Under the pieces are notes generated by a model, which made no database searches, was not told where the DNA came from, and saw only the letters and a program-made list of their open reading frames with translations. From Spirochaetota bacterium (lineage in GTDB: Bacteria; Spirochaetota; B62-G9; DRHN01), in the NCBI GenBank assembly GCA_023136305.1, contig JAGLSF010000001.1, forward strand, positions 1-39,390: a stretch of DNA of 39,390 bases. The letters are read 5' to 3'. Made by a program: the position numbers and the translations under genes. Of the stretch, positions 25,691-34,484 are shown in pieces; position 1 is the stretch's first letter, and each line of letters opens with the position of its first letter.

Positions 25691-26948
25691 CGTTTTTTTC
25701 CTCCTGAGAAAGCTTCCTTAGGAATTCCAGGCGGCGTTTCATCTCTTTTTCATCGCCCAGTCCCCCTGGCTCGTAGAAAAAAACTCTTTCCTTCAGGTAC
25801 TGCTGTTGTACGTAATGATATTTGTAATCGTGGGGATATAAATAATTTTTTTTGGCAGGGTGCGCTGATTTGAGATAATCGGGAACCTCGAGATTACCCC
25901 GCTCCTTTACGAATGCAGTAGCCTTTGAAATTGCCCGATAGCTGGAGTTGCTTTTCGTCGCCAGTGTGAGGCGCAGGGTGGCGTGCGCCAGGATCAGGCG
26001 TGCTTCAGGCATACCGACCATATCGACTGCCTCGTATGCTGAAACAGCCAACACGAGAGCTGAAGAATCGGCAAGACCTATATCCTCACTTGCCAGTATT
26101 ACCAGTCGCCGCGCAATGTAGAGAAGATCCTCACCCGACTCGAGCATCAGTGCGAGCCAGTAGAGAGCAGCATCAGGATCGGAACCCCTGACGGATTTGA
26201 TAAAGGCAGAAATCACATCGTAGTGATAGTCCTCATCTCGGTCATAGAGAAGGGGCTGTTTTCCGATGACCCCTTCCACATCTTCTATGGTGATTAAGCC
26301 AGGCTTCCCCAGGCCCAGAGCCGCCTGAAGAAGATTGAGCATTCTCCTCGCATCACCACTGGAGCAGCGGGTGATGAATTCCCGGGCCTCTTCATCTATC
26401 TTGAATCCCTCTCTGGCTACCGCTTTTTCAAGGATTATTTTCAGGGCATCCGTAGAGAGCTGCTCAAACTCGAAGAGGAGCACACGCGACCTCAGGGGGG
26501 GTATAAGATAAAAGAACGGATTCTTCGTCGTTGTCCCGATGAGCGTTACAACTCCCTCTTCGAGAGCGGGGAGGAGGCCGTCTTGGACCATTTTATTAAA
26601 CCGGTGAATCTCATCGATGAACAGTATAGTTTTGTTCCCAAGTAATCTGTTTTCCTGAGCCCTCTTCAGTGCCTTGCGGAGATCGTCCGTTTTTGCAGTT
26701 ACTGCGTTGAGACGAATAAAGGCACTGTTTGTTCGTTTTGCAATGATCTTCGCAAGTGCTGTTTTTCCGCAACCAGGAGGTCCGTAAAACACCGCGGAGG
26801 GAACACTGTCGCTTTCTATGAGTTGAAGGAGGGGGCCCTTTTTTCCGAGAAGCTTTTCCTGTCCGAAAACCTCATCCAGGTCATCCGGTGTGCACCGGTT
26901 TGCAAGTTGTTCGCTTTCCAGGTTTTCTGGAGCAAAGAGAGTGGACAT
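25644..26948 (-). CDS. rarA: AAA+ ATPase RarA (MgsA), replication-associated recombination protein
   Basis: Clamp-loader-like AAA+ protein acting at stalled forks, 434 residues from ATG 26948. An in-frame upstream start at 27008 would overlap the hexomutase gene and adds residues not seen in the family. Visible features are Walker A GPPGCGKTAL, Walker B FIDEIHRFN, sensor GTTTKNPF and the RarA block LILAHATLRL. The C-terminal PHDYKYHYVQQQYLKE region is typical. It overlaps the cyclo-ligase gene at its 3' end. Confidence 0.93.
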   Translation of the reverse strand: MSTLFAPENLESEQLANRCTPDDLDEVFGQEKLLGKKGPLLQLIESDSVPSAVFYGPPGCGKTALAKIIAKRTNSAFIRLNAVTAKTDDLRKALKRAQENRLLGNKTILFIDEIHRFNKMVQDGLLPALEEGVVTLIGTTTKNPFFYLIPPLRSRVLLFEFEQLSTDALKIILEKAVAREGFKIDEEAREFITRCSSGDARRMLNLLQAALGLGKPGLITIEDVEGVIGKQPLLYDRDEDYHYDVISAFIKSVRGSDPDAALYWLALMLESGEDLLYIARRLVILASEDIGLADSSALVLAVSAYEAVDMVGMPEARLILAHATLRLTLATKSNSSYRAISKATAFVKERGNLEVPDYLKSAHPAKKNYLYPHDYKYHYVQQQYLKERVFFYEPGGLGDEKEMKRRLEFLRKLSQEEKNVEQTGPEDARSEDTG

Positions 26949-26964
26949 TCGCCGGGTGTTCCCT

Positions 26965-28326
26965 TTACAGAAATTGCACAAGCTTTCTTCCAATTCCCAA
27001 GAGCTCATCAGTACGTTTGACTTTCCCTGATTCTGCTATAATGCGAACTGCGGGTTCGGTATTGGAAGATCTGATATGAAGCCATTCCTCTCTAGTATAA
27101 ATTTTTATACCATCTTCCGTGTTGAATGAATAGTCCTTGAAATACTCCCTGGATTCAGAGAGCAACCGTGTATAGAAGTCATCGATGTTAACATTTTCTA
27201 GAACAATTTTATCTTTTTTCATACAGTATGAAGGAAAATCTAAGATAATCTGTGTGAGATTCCTGTTCTCTGAGGCCATAAGCTCGAGTATTAGACCCAT
27301 TGCCACAATACTGTCTCTACACGGATTGATCCGGGGAACAATTGCTCCACCATTTCCCTCTCCACCAAAATCTATTCCCTTTCTGAGGAGAGCATCGGTA
27401 ACATTGATTTCACCAATCTTCGTGCGATATACCCTGCTGCCATATCGAGCAGCGAGATCATCAACCATCATTGATGTCGAGAGATTAACTGCAATATCAG
27501 TTTTTCTCCTGCGAAGATAGCTTTCACCGGCGAGTACAAGTGTATACTCTTCACCGATAGGGATGCCCTTTTCAGATACCACGGCAAGACGGTCCGCATC
27601 GGGGTCCTGCGCAAACCCGATATGGGCTTTCCTCTTGAGCACCTCTTTTCCCAGCTGCGTCAGGTTTTGTGGAACAGGTTCAGGTTCACGGGGAAAATGG
27701 CCGGTTATCTGCTCATTGATGCCGAATACGGTACAGCCAAGTGCTTCAAGGAAGCTCCTGTCAATGGATGATCCTGCCGACCCGCAGGGGTCCACGACAA
27801 CTTTGAGTTTTCTTCGCCGAATGCAATCGACATCGATATTCCGTAAAACTTCCTCAATATGCATACTTGCGATGTCTTCTCGATAAGTGGTATCCCCAAT
27901 ATTACGAAAATCCTTCCAGGGTACTGCGCCCTCATATCCGATCATCTTCTCGATTTTACGCACCTGTGGTGCCCTGAGAAAGAGACCCTCCCCATCACAA
28001 AACTTCAGGGCATTCCACTGTACCGGATTGTGGCTCGCCGTAATAACAATGCCCCCATCGCATCCAAGCTTGCGGGTTGCCAGAAGTACAGTCGGTGTAG
28101 GTGAGATCCCGATGTATATGCAGTTCCAGCCCAGGGCATTTGCCGTCCCTTCAACCATTCGCTGGATCACTGTGCCGCTTTTCCTCGCATCACGGCCTAT
28201 GAGTATCGTACCCGGTGAATCCTTCAGGGTTCTGAGAAAGGATGATACAAAGGAAACAATGATTGGAGGGGTGAGATCAGTGCCAACAACACCACGCACA
28301 CCGGAAACGCTTATTTTCAAGGGCAT
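26965..28326 (-). CDS. Phosphohexomutase (phosphoglucosamine/phosphomannomutase family)
   Basis: Alpha-D-phosphohexomutase superfamily enzyme, 453 residues. The four active-site blocks are present in order: TASHNP (catalytic phosphoserine loop, about residue 98), DPDADR (metal loop), GEGNGG (sugar-binding loop) and RSSNTEP (phosphate-binding loop near residue 426). The wording of the N-terminus (SVSGVRGVVG) resembles GlmM-like proteins, so phosphoglucosamine mutase for UDP-GlcNAc supply is my first guess, with phosphomannomutase possible. The start is ATG 28326 with AAGG upstream. It heads the unit rarA, cyclo-ligase, metallo-hydrolase. Confidence 0.88.
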   Translation of the reverse strand: MPLKISVSGVRGVVGTDLTPPIIVSFVSSFLRTLKDSPGTILIGRDARKSGTVIQRMVEGTANALGWNCIYIGISPTPTVLLATRKLGCDGGIVITASHNPVQWNALKFCDGEGLFLRAPQVRKIEKMIGYEGAVPWKDFRNIGDTTYREDIASMHIEEVLRNIDVDCIRRRKLKVVVDPCGSAGSSIDRSFLEALGCTVFGINEQITGHFPREPEPVPQNLTQLGKEVLKRKAHIGFAQDPDADRLAVVSEKGIPIGEEYTLVLAGESYLRRRKTDIAVNLSTSMMVDDLAARYGSRVYRTKIGEINVTDALLRKGIDFGGEGNGGAIVPRINPCRDSIVAMGLILELMASENRNLTQIILDFPSYCMKKDKIVLENVNIDDFYTRLLSESREYFKDYSFNTEDGIKIYTREEWLHIRSSNTEPAVRIIAESGKVKRTDELLGIGRKLVQFL

Positions 28327-28433
28327 ATCACATACCTTCAGAATTCACATATTTTTACGTATCAGTGATGACTACCGTGTTGAGCCGCCCTGAGACTGTA
28401 ACGGTAATTGGGAAATAAAGCTGTCTCGATGTG

Positions 28434-28462
28434 ATAGTACGGTGATCGATGTAAAAAGTAAA
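28434..28462 (-). promoter_or_regulatory. Candidate promoter of the hexomutase-rarA unit
   Basis: On the minus strand TTTACT (28457-28462) is followed after 17 bases by TACTAT (28434-28439), each 4 of 6 against consensus. It gives a leader of about 100 bases. It lies in the 148-base gap next to the end of the channel gene. Confidence 0.4.
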
Positions 28463-28474
28463 CCACATTGTTGA

Positions 28475-29335
28475 TCAGTGCAGGTTCTCAGGTTTATTGC
28501 CGATCATTTGAATTTTCAAAGGATCAGAAATAGAACCTGCATAGAGGCTCAGGTGTGGGAAGGGTATCTCGATTCCTTCACGGTCAAAATGTTCCTTGAT
28601 CTCCTGCATCATCGTGTTCTTTGTCACCAAATAATCGGTTTTAAAAAACCACACTCCCAGCAGAAGCTCAACACCATGATCTCCAAACTCTTTTATCACA
28701 AAGAGCGGTTCCGGGTTGTCAAGGCAGTGCGGGTTTTTCTCCGTGATTTCGAGCAGCAGCTCCCTGACCCTGGAGAGGTCCTCTTTGTAGGCAATGGTTA
28801 GGTTGATGTCAAGCCGCCGAATGGGAAATTTCGTAACATTTACCACCTCGGTATTTATAAGTTTTTCATTGGGTATGCGAACATACTGATTGTCAAAGGT
28901 GCGGATCTTGACCGAAAGGAGATCAACGGAGAGAATGATTCCCGATATGCCGTCGACTTTAATTATGTCACCGACAGTAAAAGCCTTTTCAGAGATGAGA
29001 AAGACACCGCTGATGATGTTTGAGAGGCTCGTCTGTGAAGCAAAACCGATTGCAATACCTGCTATACCTGCCGCACCAAGAATCGCCGCAAGCTTCACAT
29101 TGAGCTGTTTCAGTATCAGAATCAGAATGATAAATAGGGCGGTATAGGAGAGCAGCTTGCGAACGATCATGATCGACTGCTGGGAAAAGCGCTTCTTCAT
29201 GGTCCGTTTAACATAGAAAAGGATAAGGCGAAGAAAAAGGAGTCCAATGACGATAATGGCGGCAATCTTGAGTACAACGATCATATTGGCAGGGGTGATA
29301 ATTTTTTCGATACCGGATAGAATTTCTTCAAACAT
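28475..29335 (-). CDS. MscS-family mechanosensitive channel
   Basis: Small-conductance mechanosensitive channel, 286 residues, inner membrane. Hydrophobic segments lie at about residues 18-42, 66-84 and 88-115. The pore helix is AGIAGIAIGFASQTSLSNII, with its Gly/Ala packing pattern. It continues into the MscS beta domain (GDIIKVDG) and a C-terminal alpha/beta domain. The start is ATG 29335, preceded by GAGGA. It lies 13 bases after the DUF432-like gene, which itself follows the OmpA-family gene, so the three probably form one transcript. Confidence 0.93.
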   Translation of the reverse strand: MFEEILSGIEKIITPANMIVVLKIAAIIVIGLLFLRLILFYVKRTMKKRFSQQSIMIVRKLLSYTALFIILILILKQLNVKLAAILGAAGIAGIAIGFASQTSLSNIISGVFLISEKAFTVGDIIKVDGISGIILSVDLLSVKIRTFDNQYVRIPNEKLINTEVVNVTKFPIRRLDINLTIAYKEDLSRVRELLLEITEKNPHCLDNPEPLFVIKEFGDHGVELLLGVWFFKTDYLVTKNTMMQEIKEHFDREGIEIPFPHLSLYAGSISDPLKIQMIGNKPENLH

Positions 29336-29348
29336 GGCCCAGGTTCCT

Positions 29349-30137
29349 CTAATCGAAAGCAGTAAAGGACTTGATGAAGCTGAAGCTCTTACTGATAATG
29401 GTTTTCTGAGATGGTACCCGTTCGGATGACAGGATTACGCATTCCGTCTCATATTGCATTTTATCCTCATACCGTATTTCACTCGGCTGCTCATCCCCCC
29501 TATAGATAATGGAAACATCATTTGACCAGAGATGCTCTGCACCGCCAAATACCATGAGATGCTCCACATGCACGCACAAATTCTGAAAATCGAGCGGCTC
29601 AGACCCCAAGTTCAGTATGCGCACGGGACAGATAATACGGTGCCGCAGGTCACCATGGTCCTCAATCTTCCTCAGAGCCCTGGTTGTAAGGGCGTAACAG
29701 AGCTCGCCTGTCATGGTGTCGCCGAACCATGTATTCGAGAGAACCAGAGAGGGGATTTCCTTGAACAGGGCCTTTTTTTCATTACCTGCCATGATCTGTA
29801 CCCATACGGGTATGCTCATGTAGAAAACGACATCGCTGTTTGTCGCCAGTTTAATCGGGAACTCGGGGCTCACCACAACCGCGCGATCGGGGAGTGCAGG
29901 CACAAGCTGGAATTTGGTGGAGGGATCCTGCACAATATAACGGTTCCAGGATAGGTCTTCCGGTAAATCTACATGATCTCTTACCTGAGTTGCTGAAAGG
30001 ACATTGATGTCTTCATCGCTGTAGGCCTGGGAGATGAGAAACTCCTCATCCCTGTGCTCCATCCAAAGGGAAAGAGAACCGATCTGCCAGTTGATTGTTT
30101 CGCCATTTTCTATCTGAAATTCGTCCCACATATTCAT
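29349..30137 (-). CDS. DUF432-like protein
   Basis: 262 residues from ATG 30137; the open frame extends to GTG 30164 and another GTG lies at 30146, and none has a convincing ribosome-binding site. There is no signal peptide or membrane helix. The order of hydrophobic strands, including the NSDVVFYMSIPVWVQI block and the GDTMTGELCYA segment, matches what I recall of DUF432, a family of unknown function described mainly from archaea. It sits 13 bases upstream of mscS. A role with the channel is inferred from position only. Confidence 0.65.
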   Translation of the reverse strand: MNMWDEFQIENGETINWQIGSLSLWMEHRDEEFLISQAYSDEDINVLSATQVRDHVDLPEDLSWNRYIVQDPSTKFQLVPALPDRAVVVSPEFPIKLATNSDVVFYMSIPVWVQIMAGNEKKALFKEIPSLVLSNTWFGDTMTGELCYALTTRALRKIEDHGDLRHRIICPVRILNLGSEPLDFQNLCVHVEHLMVFGGAEHLWSNDVSIIYRGDEQPSEIRYEDKMQYETECVILSSERVPSQKTIISKSFSFIKSFTAFD

Positions 30138-30175
30138 GTTTTTCACCCATCCATATGAAACCACTCAGTGTGATG

Positions 30176-31423
30176 CTATTCGTTCAATATAAGAATCTCA
30201 ACACGACGATTCCGCTGACGGCCTTCCCCGGTGCTGTTTGTTGCAACGGGGCTCTTCTCACCCATACCGATATAGGTGATACGGCCTCGAAGTGACCTGT
30301 CTCGACGCTGCAGCTCATCGGAGGTTATACGGGCCCTCCTCAGTGACAGGGAGAGGTTGTATTCCTCAGTTCCCGTGCTGTCGGTATGCCCAATAACGCG
30401 CACCTTTCTGTCGGTATAATCCTTGAGCACTTCGACGATGTTGTCGAGGTCACGATCAGCGTGTTGTGTGAGCTCATCCGAATCAAATTTGAAAAGGATC
30501 TCACCGATATTGATGAGTATTCCCTGGTCCGTTCTAGAAACCTCAACAGATGGTATATTTTCACGAAGCCGGCTTCTGAGATCTTCTATCTCCCGTTCAT
30601 CTTCCTCAGCTCCGGCTGTAAGGGTAAGTACTGCCCTGGAATTTCCCACATATTCCATGACATCCCCAGTTGACAACATGAAGATGTAATCAAAGTTTTC
30701 TCTATAGGAGTGGGGCAACCCTCGATCAAGATTCCAGTAGTAGAGCTGATTGAAATAAGCAACCACACGATAGGGCAGCATCGAATTCATAGGCGTACCC
30801 TGCCTGTATCTGATGGTGTAGTTGATAATGTAATTTATTGAGATCTTGGCGATCTTCTCACCATCGATCATGATGTTCCCAAGATACTGATAGGAAACTG
30901 AGGCGGGAAATATGACCGGATTGGATATGTTGAAAACCCTGGTGAAATCGTGTGCCTCATATGCCTTGGATTGCCACTGGTCTCCGATAGTGAGCGGTTC
31001 CTTCGGAAAGGTGGGAACGCCCCGCACCACGGGCATGAAGTAGCGGTCTTCAATTTCATAATAGCCGTATATATCCCGGTAGAACCTCGTGGGATACTCA
31101 TTCTCGAAAACGAAGTCATCCATGGCTCCACTGCTCTGATAGTAGAGAAAGGAGCCTTCATGTAGCGCTCGTTTATCCTCCACCCGCGTCACAGTCAAAT
31201 CACCTATATTCTTGATCCTGACCCGCTGCTGGAGTGTGTCGTTGAGATAGATCTCTTCGTTGACTAACCCTTCGATATGAAAGGTCTGTCCCGTTCTGTA
31301 TCTGAACCGGAATAACTCCTGCGCAAAACCGGTTTCAGCAGCCAGAATAATGGGAAGCAGGATGAATACGGGTAAGGCAATGTATATCCGCTTTAAAGAG
31401 CGAAAAAAATGTTTATAATCCAT
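30176..31423 (-). CDS. OmpA-family envelope protein
   Basis: 415 residues with a signal peptide (hydrophobic, residues about 14-34, ending GFAQ). The N-terminal 270 residues form a beta-rich domain of unknown type. The C-terminal 110 residues are an OmpA/Pal peptidoglycan-binding domain: FKFDSDELTQHADRDLDNI, then VIGHTDSTGTEEYN, LSLRRA and QRNRRVEI. It probably anchors an outer-membrane or periplasmic structure to peptidoglycan. Start ATG 31423 follows AGGAG by about ten bases. It begins the unit containing DUF432-like and mscS. Confidence 0.88.
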   Translation of the reverse strand: MDYKHFFRSLKRIYIALPVFILLPIILAAETGFAQELFRFRYRTGQTFHIEGLVNEEIYLNDTLQQRVRIKNIGDLTVTRVEDKRALHEGSFLYYQSSGAMDDFVFENEYPTRFYRDIYGYYEIEDRYFMPVVRGVPTFPKEPLTIGDQWQSKAYEAHDFTRVFNISNPVIFPASVSYQYLGNIMIDGEKIAKISINYIINYTIRYRQGTPMNSMLPYRVVAYFNQLYYWNLDRGLPHSYRENFDYIFMLSTGDVMEYVGNSRAVLTLTAGAEEDEREIEDLRSRLRENIPSVEVSRTDQGILINIGEILFKFDSDELTQHADRDLDNIVEVLKDYTDRKVRVIGHTDSTGTEEYNLSLSLRRARITSDELQRRDRSLRGRITYIGMGEKSPVATNSTGEGRQRNRRVEILILNE

Positions 31424-31545
31424 GAGTATGTGCTCCTATGTGACCATACAGTATGATACTCCTGCATGAAATGACTGAGTGGAAATGGGATTGTACGCCG
31501 CGCAGTTACATTATCGGCAGGTACATGGAGTAATTTGTATTTCTT

Positions 31546-32382
31546 TTATTCCTTCAGGCCGGTGAGTGTTATACCCTCAATAAACTGCTTCTGGGCAATG
31601 AGGAAAATGATAAGTATGGGAATGGTGGCAATGGTGGTGCCTGCCATGAGCTGACCCCAATTAATACCCCCTTCCTCCTTGAACATGGCAAGCCCGTACT
31701 GCAGTGTACGGATCTCGATGCGGTTCGTGACTATAAGGGGCCAGAGATAGTTGTTCCAGCTCCACATGAAGGTGAATATGGCAAGAGTGGCAAGAATGGG
31801 ACGCGAAAGTGGTATCAGAATTCTGATAAGGAAGCCAAGATGGCTACAACCGTCGAGAAATGCGGCTTCTTCCAGTTCTTTTGGTACAGTCATAAAGAAC
31901 TGACGCAGCAGAAAGGTACCAAAGGCGCTCGATACAAAGGGCAGTATCATTGCAGCATAGGTATCTATAAGTCTGAAAAAATTGAGAATGATGTATACAG
32001 GAACCATGATAACGTGTTGCGGTATCATCATAGTCGCTAGTAGTATGTAGAACAATCCGTTCCGGAAGGGAAAACGAAGCCGTGCAAAGGCGTAGGCCGA
32101 AAGTGAACAGGTAAAAAGCTGACTCAGCGTAATACTCAGGGATACGATAACGCTGTTGAGAAAAAATCGTCCTATAGGGATAGAGGTGAATACGTTCTGA
32201 TAATTGATAAGCGTAAAACGCTTCGGGATCAGGTTGTAGGGATTCGAGAGAACCTCACGCATCTCCTTGAAGGATGTGGAGAAACCCCACAGAAATGGGA
32301 AGATCATGAGTATCGCACCGGCAATCAGCAGGACATGCAGAATACCGTGCTTGATGTGTCTTGAGATCTTCCGTCTTCTCAA
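31546..32382 (-). CDS. Carbohydrate ABC transporter permease (MalG type)
   Basis: Inner-membrane permease, 278 residues, with six predicted helices. The EAA loop for ATPase contact is visible as ELEEAAFLDGCSHLGFLIRILIPLSRP (about residues 165-190; the conserved Gly is in DGC). It starts at TTG 32382, overlapping the TGA of the partner permease. Last gene of the sugar-ABC operon. The substrate is unknown. No ATPase gene is nearby, so a shared MsmK-type ATPase is likely. Confidence 0.92.
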   Translation of the reverse strand: MRRRKISRHIKHGILHVLLIAGAILMIFPFLWGFSTSFKEMREVLSNPYNLIPKRFTLINYQNVFTSIPIGRFFLNSVIVSLSITLSQLFTCSLSAYAFARLRFPFRNGLFYILLATMMIPQHVIMVPVYIILNFFRLIDTYAAMILPFVSSAFGTFLLRQFFMTVPKELEEAAFLDGCSHLGFLIRILIPLSRPILATLAIFTFMWSWNNYLWPLIVTNRIEIRTLQYGLAMFKEEGGINWGQLMAGTTIATIPILIIFLIAQKQFIEGITLTGLKE

Positions 32383-33305
32383 TAGTGCACCCGTTTTCCG
32401 ATGACTTTCACCTGAAGATAGGTGAGAAACAGTACAATTGCAAACAGTATATAGGCAGCAGAAGAGGCGTATCCCACTTCAAGAAATTTGAATGCCTTCT
32501 GATACACGAAATAGACGAGAACCAGTGAGGAGTTGAGAGGCCCTCCCTGTGTGGTGACAGCCACCTGTTCGAACACCTGAAATGATACGATGACTGCCAT
32601 GATGAGCACAAAGAATGTAGTGGGGCTCAGAATCGGCAGGGTTATGGAAAAAAAGCGTCGTACAGGACCAGCACCGTCCATCTCTGCTGCTTCATAATAG
32701 CTTCGTGGAATATTCTGTAGCCCGGCGAGAAAGATAATCATGTAGTATCCTACGTTTTTCCATATACTCATGATGCCGATGGCAACAAGCGTCACGCTGG
32801 GACCGCCGAGCCAGCGGGGGATATGTACCCCAAAGGACTCAAACAGAACGGTAAAGACTCCTTTAGGCTCGTTGAGCCATGAGAGAGGTTTCAGACCGAT
32901 GAGACCGAACACAAAGTTCAGGATACCGTTCTGAGACTGGAAAATCCACTGCCAGATGAATGCACTTGCAACAAAGGATGTCATAACAGGCATGAAATAG
33001 GCGACCCTGTAGAAGGCTATGCCTTTTATTCTCGTATTCAATAGCAACGCGATCACAAGGGCAAAAATAACACAGAGCGGTACCGTAATAAACGTGTAGT
33101 ACACGGTATTTATGAGTGCCTTCCAGAACTCCTCTGAGCGAAAAAGCTTACCGTAATTGCTCAGACCGATGAATTTCATTGGAGCCAGAAGGTTCCACTT
33201 GTTGAAGCTTATGTAGAGTGCAAAGAAAATGGGAAGGATAATAAAGATGGTGATTACCAGATAGGTGGGGAGAATAAAGAGGATTGCCCGCTTTGTGTCT
33301 CTCAT
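32379..33305 (-). CDS. Carbohydrate ABC transporter permease (MalF type)
   Basis: Inner-membrane permease, 308 residues, of the LplB/UgpA type common in sugar importers. The EAA loop is YYEAAEMDGAGPVRRFFSITLP (near residue 220), followed by hydrophobic helices. The start is ATG 33305, six bases after the outer-membrane protein gene. It pairs with the MalG-type permease downstream. Confidence 0.93.
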   Translation of the reverse strand: MRDTKRAILFILPTYLVITIFIILPIFFALYISFNKWNLLAPMKFIGLSNYGKLFRSEEFWKALINTVYYTFITVPLCVIFALVIALLLNTRIKGIAFYRVAYFMPVMTSFVASAFIWQWIFQSQNGILNFVFGLIGLKPLSWLNEPKGVFTVLFESFGVHIPRWLGGPSVTLVAIGIMSIWKNVGYYMIIFLAGLQNIPRSYYEAAEMDGAGPVRRFFSITLPILSPTTFFVLIMAVIVSFQVFEQVAVTTQGGPLNSSLVLVYFVYQKAFKFLEVGYASSAAYILFAIVLFLTYLQVKVIGKRVHY

Positions 33306-33311
33306 AATCTG

Positions 33312-34484
33312 TTAAAAGTTTTTACTCAGGTTAATCATCAGCCCTGATCCGTACGCAACCTCAAAAACAAATGGGTCCTGATACTTTGTGTACCAGTGGA
33401 GACCTATACCGCCGCCGAGAAGAAACTCTACCTCATCATCGCCAACCATTCCGTAGTCGATGAATGGGACGAGATGTATACGGTTATAGGTCGGCCATGG
33501 AAAATCGAAATTATTGATAAAGGTCAGACGATAATTTCCCGTGTGTGCATCGTAATAGGTGCCCCTTATATTCGACTCCACTTTATATTCATTCGGAACC
33601 GTACCCTCCTGATAGGAAGCGTAGATATTCAGAGAATAGACAATCTGCAGGAGTATATCCCAGTTGAAGCTCAGCCTGCTGTCGATACCGAAAAACTCCG
33701 TATTGTCTGAGTCGGATTCACTCGGTACGTTGATCCCTACATAGGGTGTGAGAAAGAGGTTATGCCACTTCTTCTGTTTTGCTGTGTATCTCCTGTAGGG
33801 GCCCCATCGGAGGTAGGGGAAAAAGACGAATGAAAGAGTGGAATCCGAGCTCTGTCGGGGCGATTCACGGCTGCTATGTATATCTGCGCCAAGCAGGAAA
33901 CGCTCACTGAAGTTGTACCCTAAGCCGGCGATCAGTTTCTGAACGTTCTGATCGTAAAAGTAGTCGTACCGAACATCGAGTCCTACCTTATACTGAAGCC
34001 TCCCCGGGTTCCCGATATAACGAGAAATCACACCATAGTCCCGATAAAAAGGGACCTCGAGGTAGAAGAGCGAGCCGTTGCCATGCACATTGGTGTAATC
34101 CAGATAGAGTGATGTTGCAGAATAAAACTTCTTGTCCTCGTAGCCAAGATAGCCCGCCAGGCCGAAATGAAGATAGTTTTTTTCCCTTACCTGTACGGTT
34201 AAAACCAGGTTGTTTTCGTCATCGAGTTCATCATTGAAGAATACACTCACGAACAGACCAGTTTTTTCAAGATTCTGCCTGCTTGTGTTGATCTCGTCGA
34301 TCACCCTGTCAAGATCATATACCTGTCCTTCCTGCAGCGTGAGCAGGGACCTGATCAGATCCTCCCTGGTTACACTGTTGCCCTCTATATCTATGCGATC
34401 AAGATGAATTGCATCATCAGCAATGGCCGGTGTCAGGAGCGAAAGAAGCAGGAATAGAGTAACAGCAGCATGTGTCCCTCTCAT
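33312..34484 (-). CDS. POTRA-domain outer-membrane beta-barrel protein
   Basis: 390 residues, signal peptide at the N-terminus (LLLSLLTPAIA). Residues about 28-105 form one POTRA-like domain (IDIEGNSVTREDLIRSLL). The rest is made of alternating amphipathic strands with aromatic girdle residues (YLDYTN, YKVGLDVRYDYFYDQ and others), as in an Omp85-like barrel, ending in Phe, the usual outer-membrane C-terminal residue. It is shorter than BamA and has a single POTRA. It overlaps the solute-binding protein gene by ATGA, so it is co-translated with a sugar-ABC system. A role in sugar passage or envelope assembly is inferred. Confidence 0.75.
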   Translation of the reverse strand: MRGTHAAVTLFLLLSLLTPAIADDAIHLDRIDIEGNSVTREDLIRSLLTLQEGQVYDLDRVIDEINTSRQNLEKTGLFVSVFFNDELDDENNLVLTVQVREKNYLHFGLAGYLGYEDKKFYSATSLYLDYTNVHGNGSLFYLEVPFYRDYGVISRYIGNPGRLQYKVGLDVRYDYFYDQNVQKLIAGLGYNFSERFLLGADIHSSRESPRQSSDSTLSFVFFPYLRWGPYRRYTAKQKKWHNLFLTPYVGINVPSESDSDNTEFFGIDSRLSFNWDILLQIVYSLNIYASYQEGTVPNEYKVESNIRGTYYDAHTGNYRLTFINNFDFPWPTYNRIHLVPFIDYGMVGDDEVEFLLGGGIGLHWYTKYQDPFVFEVAYGSGLMINLSKNF

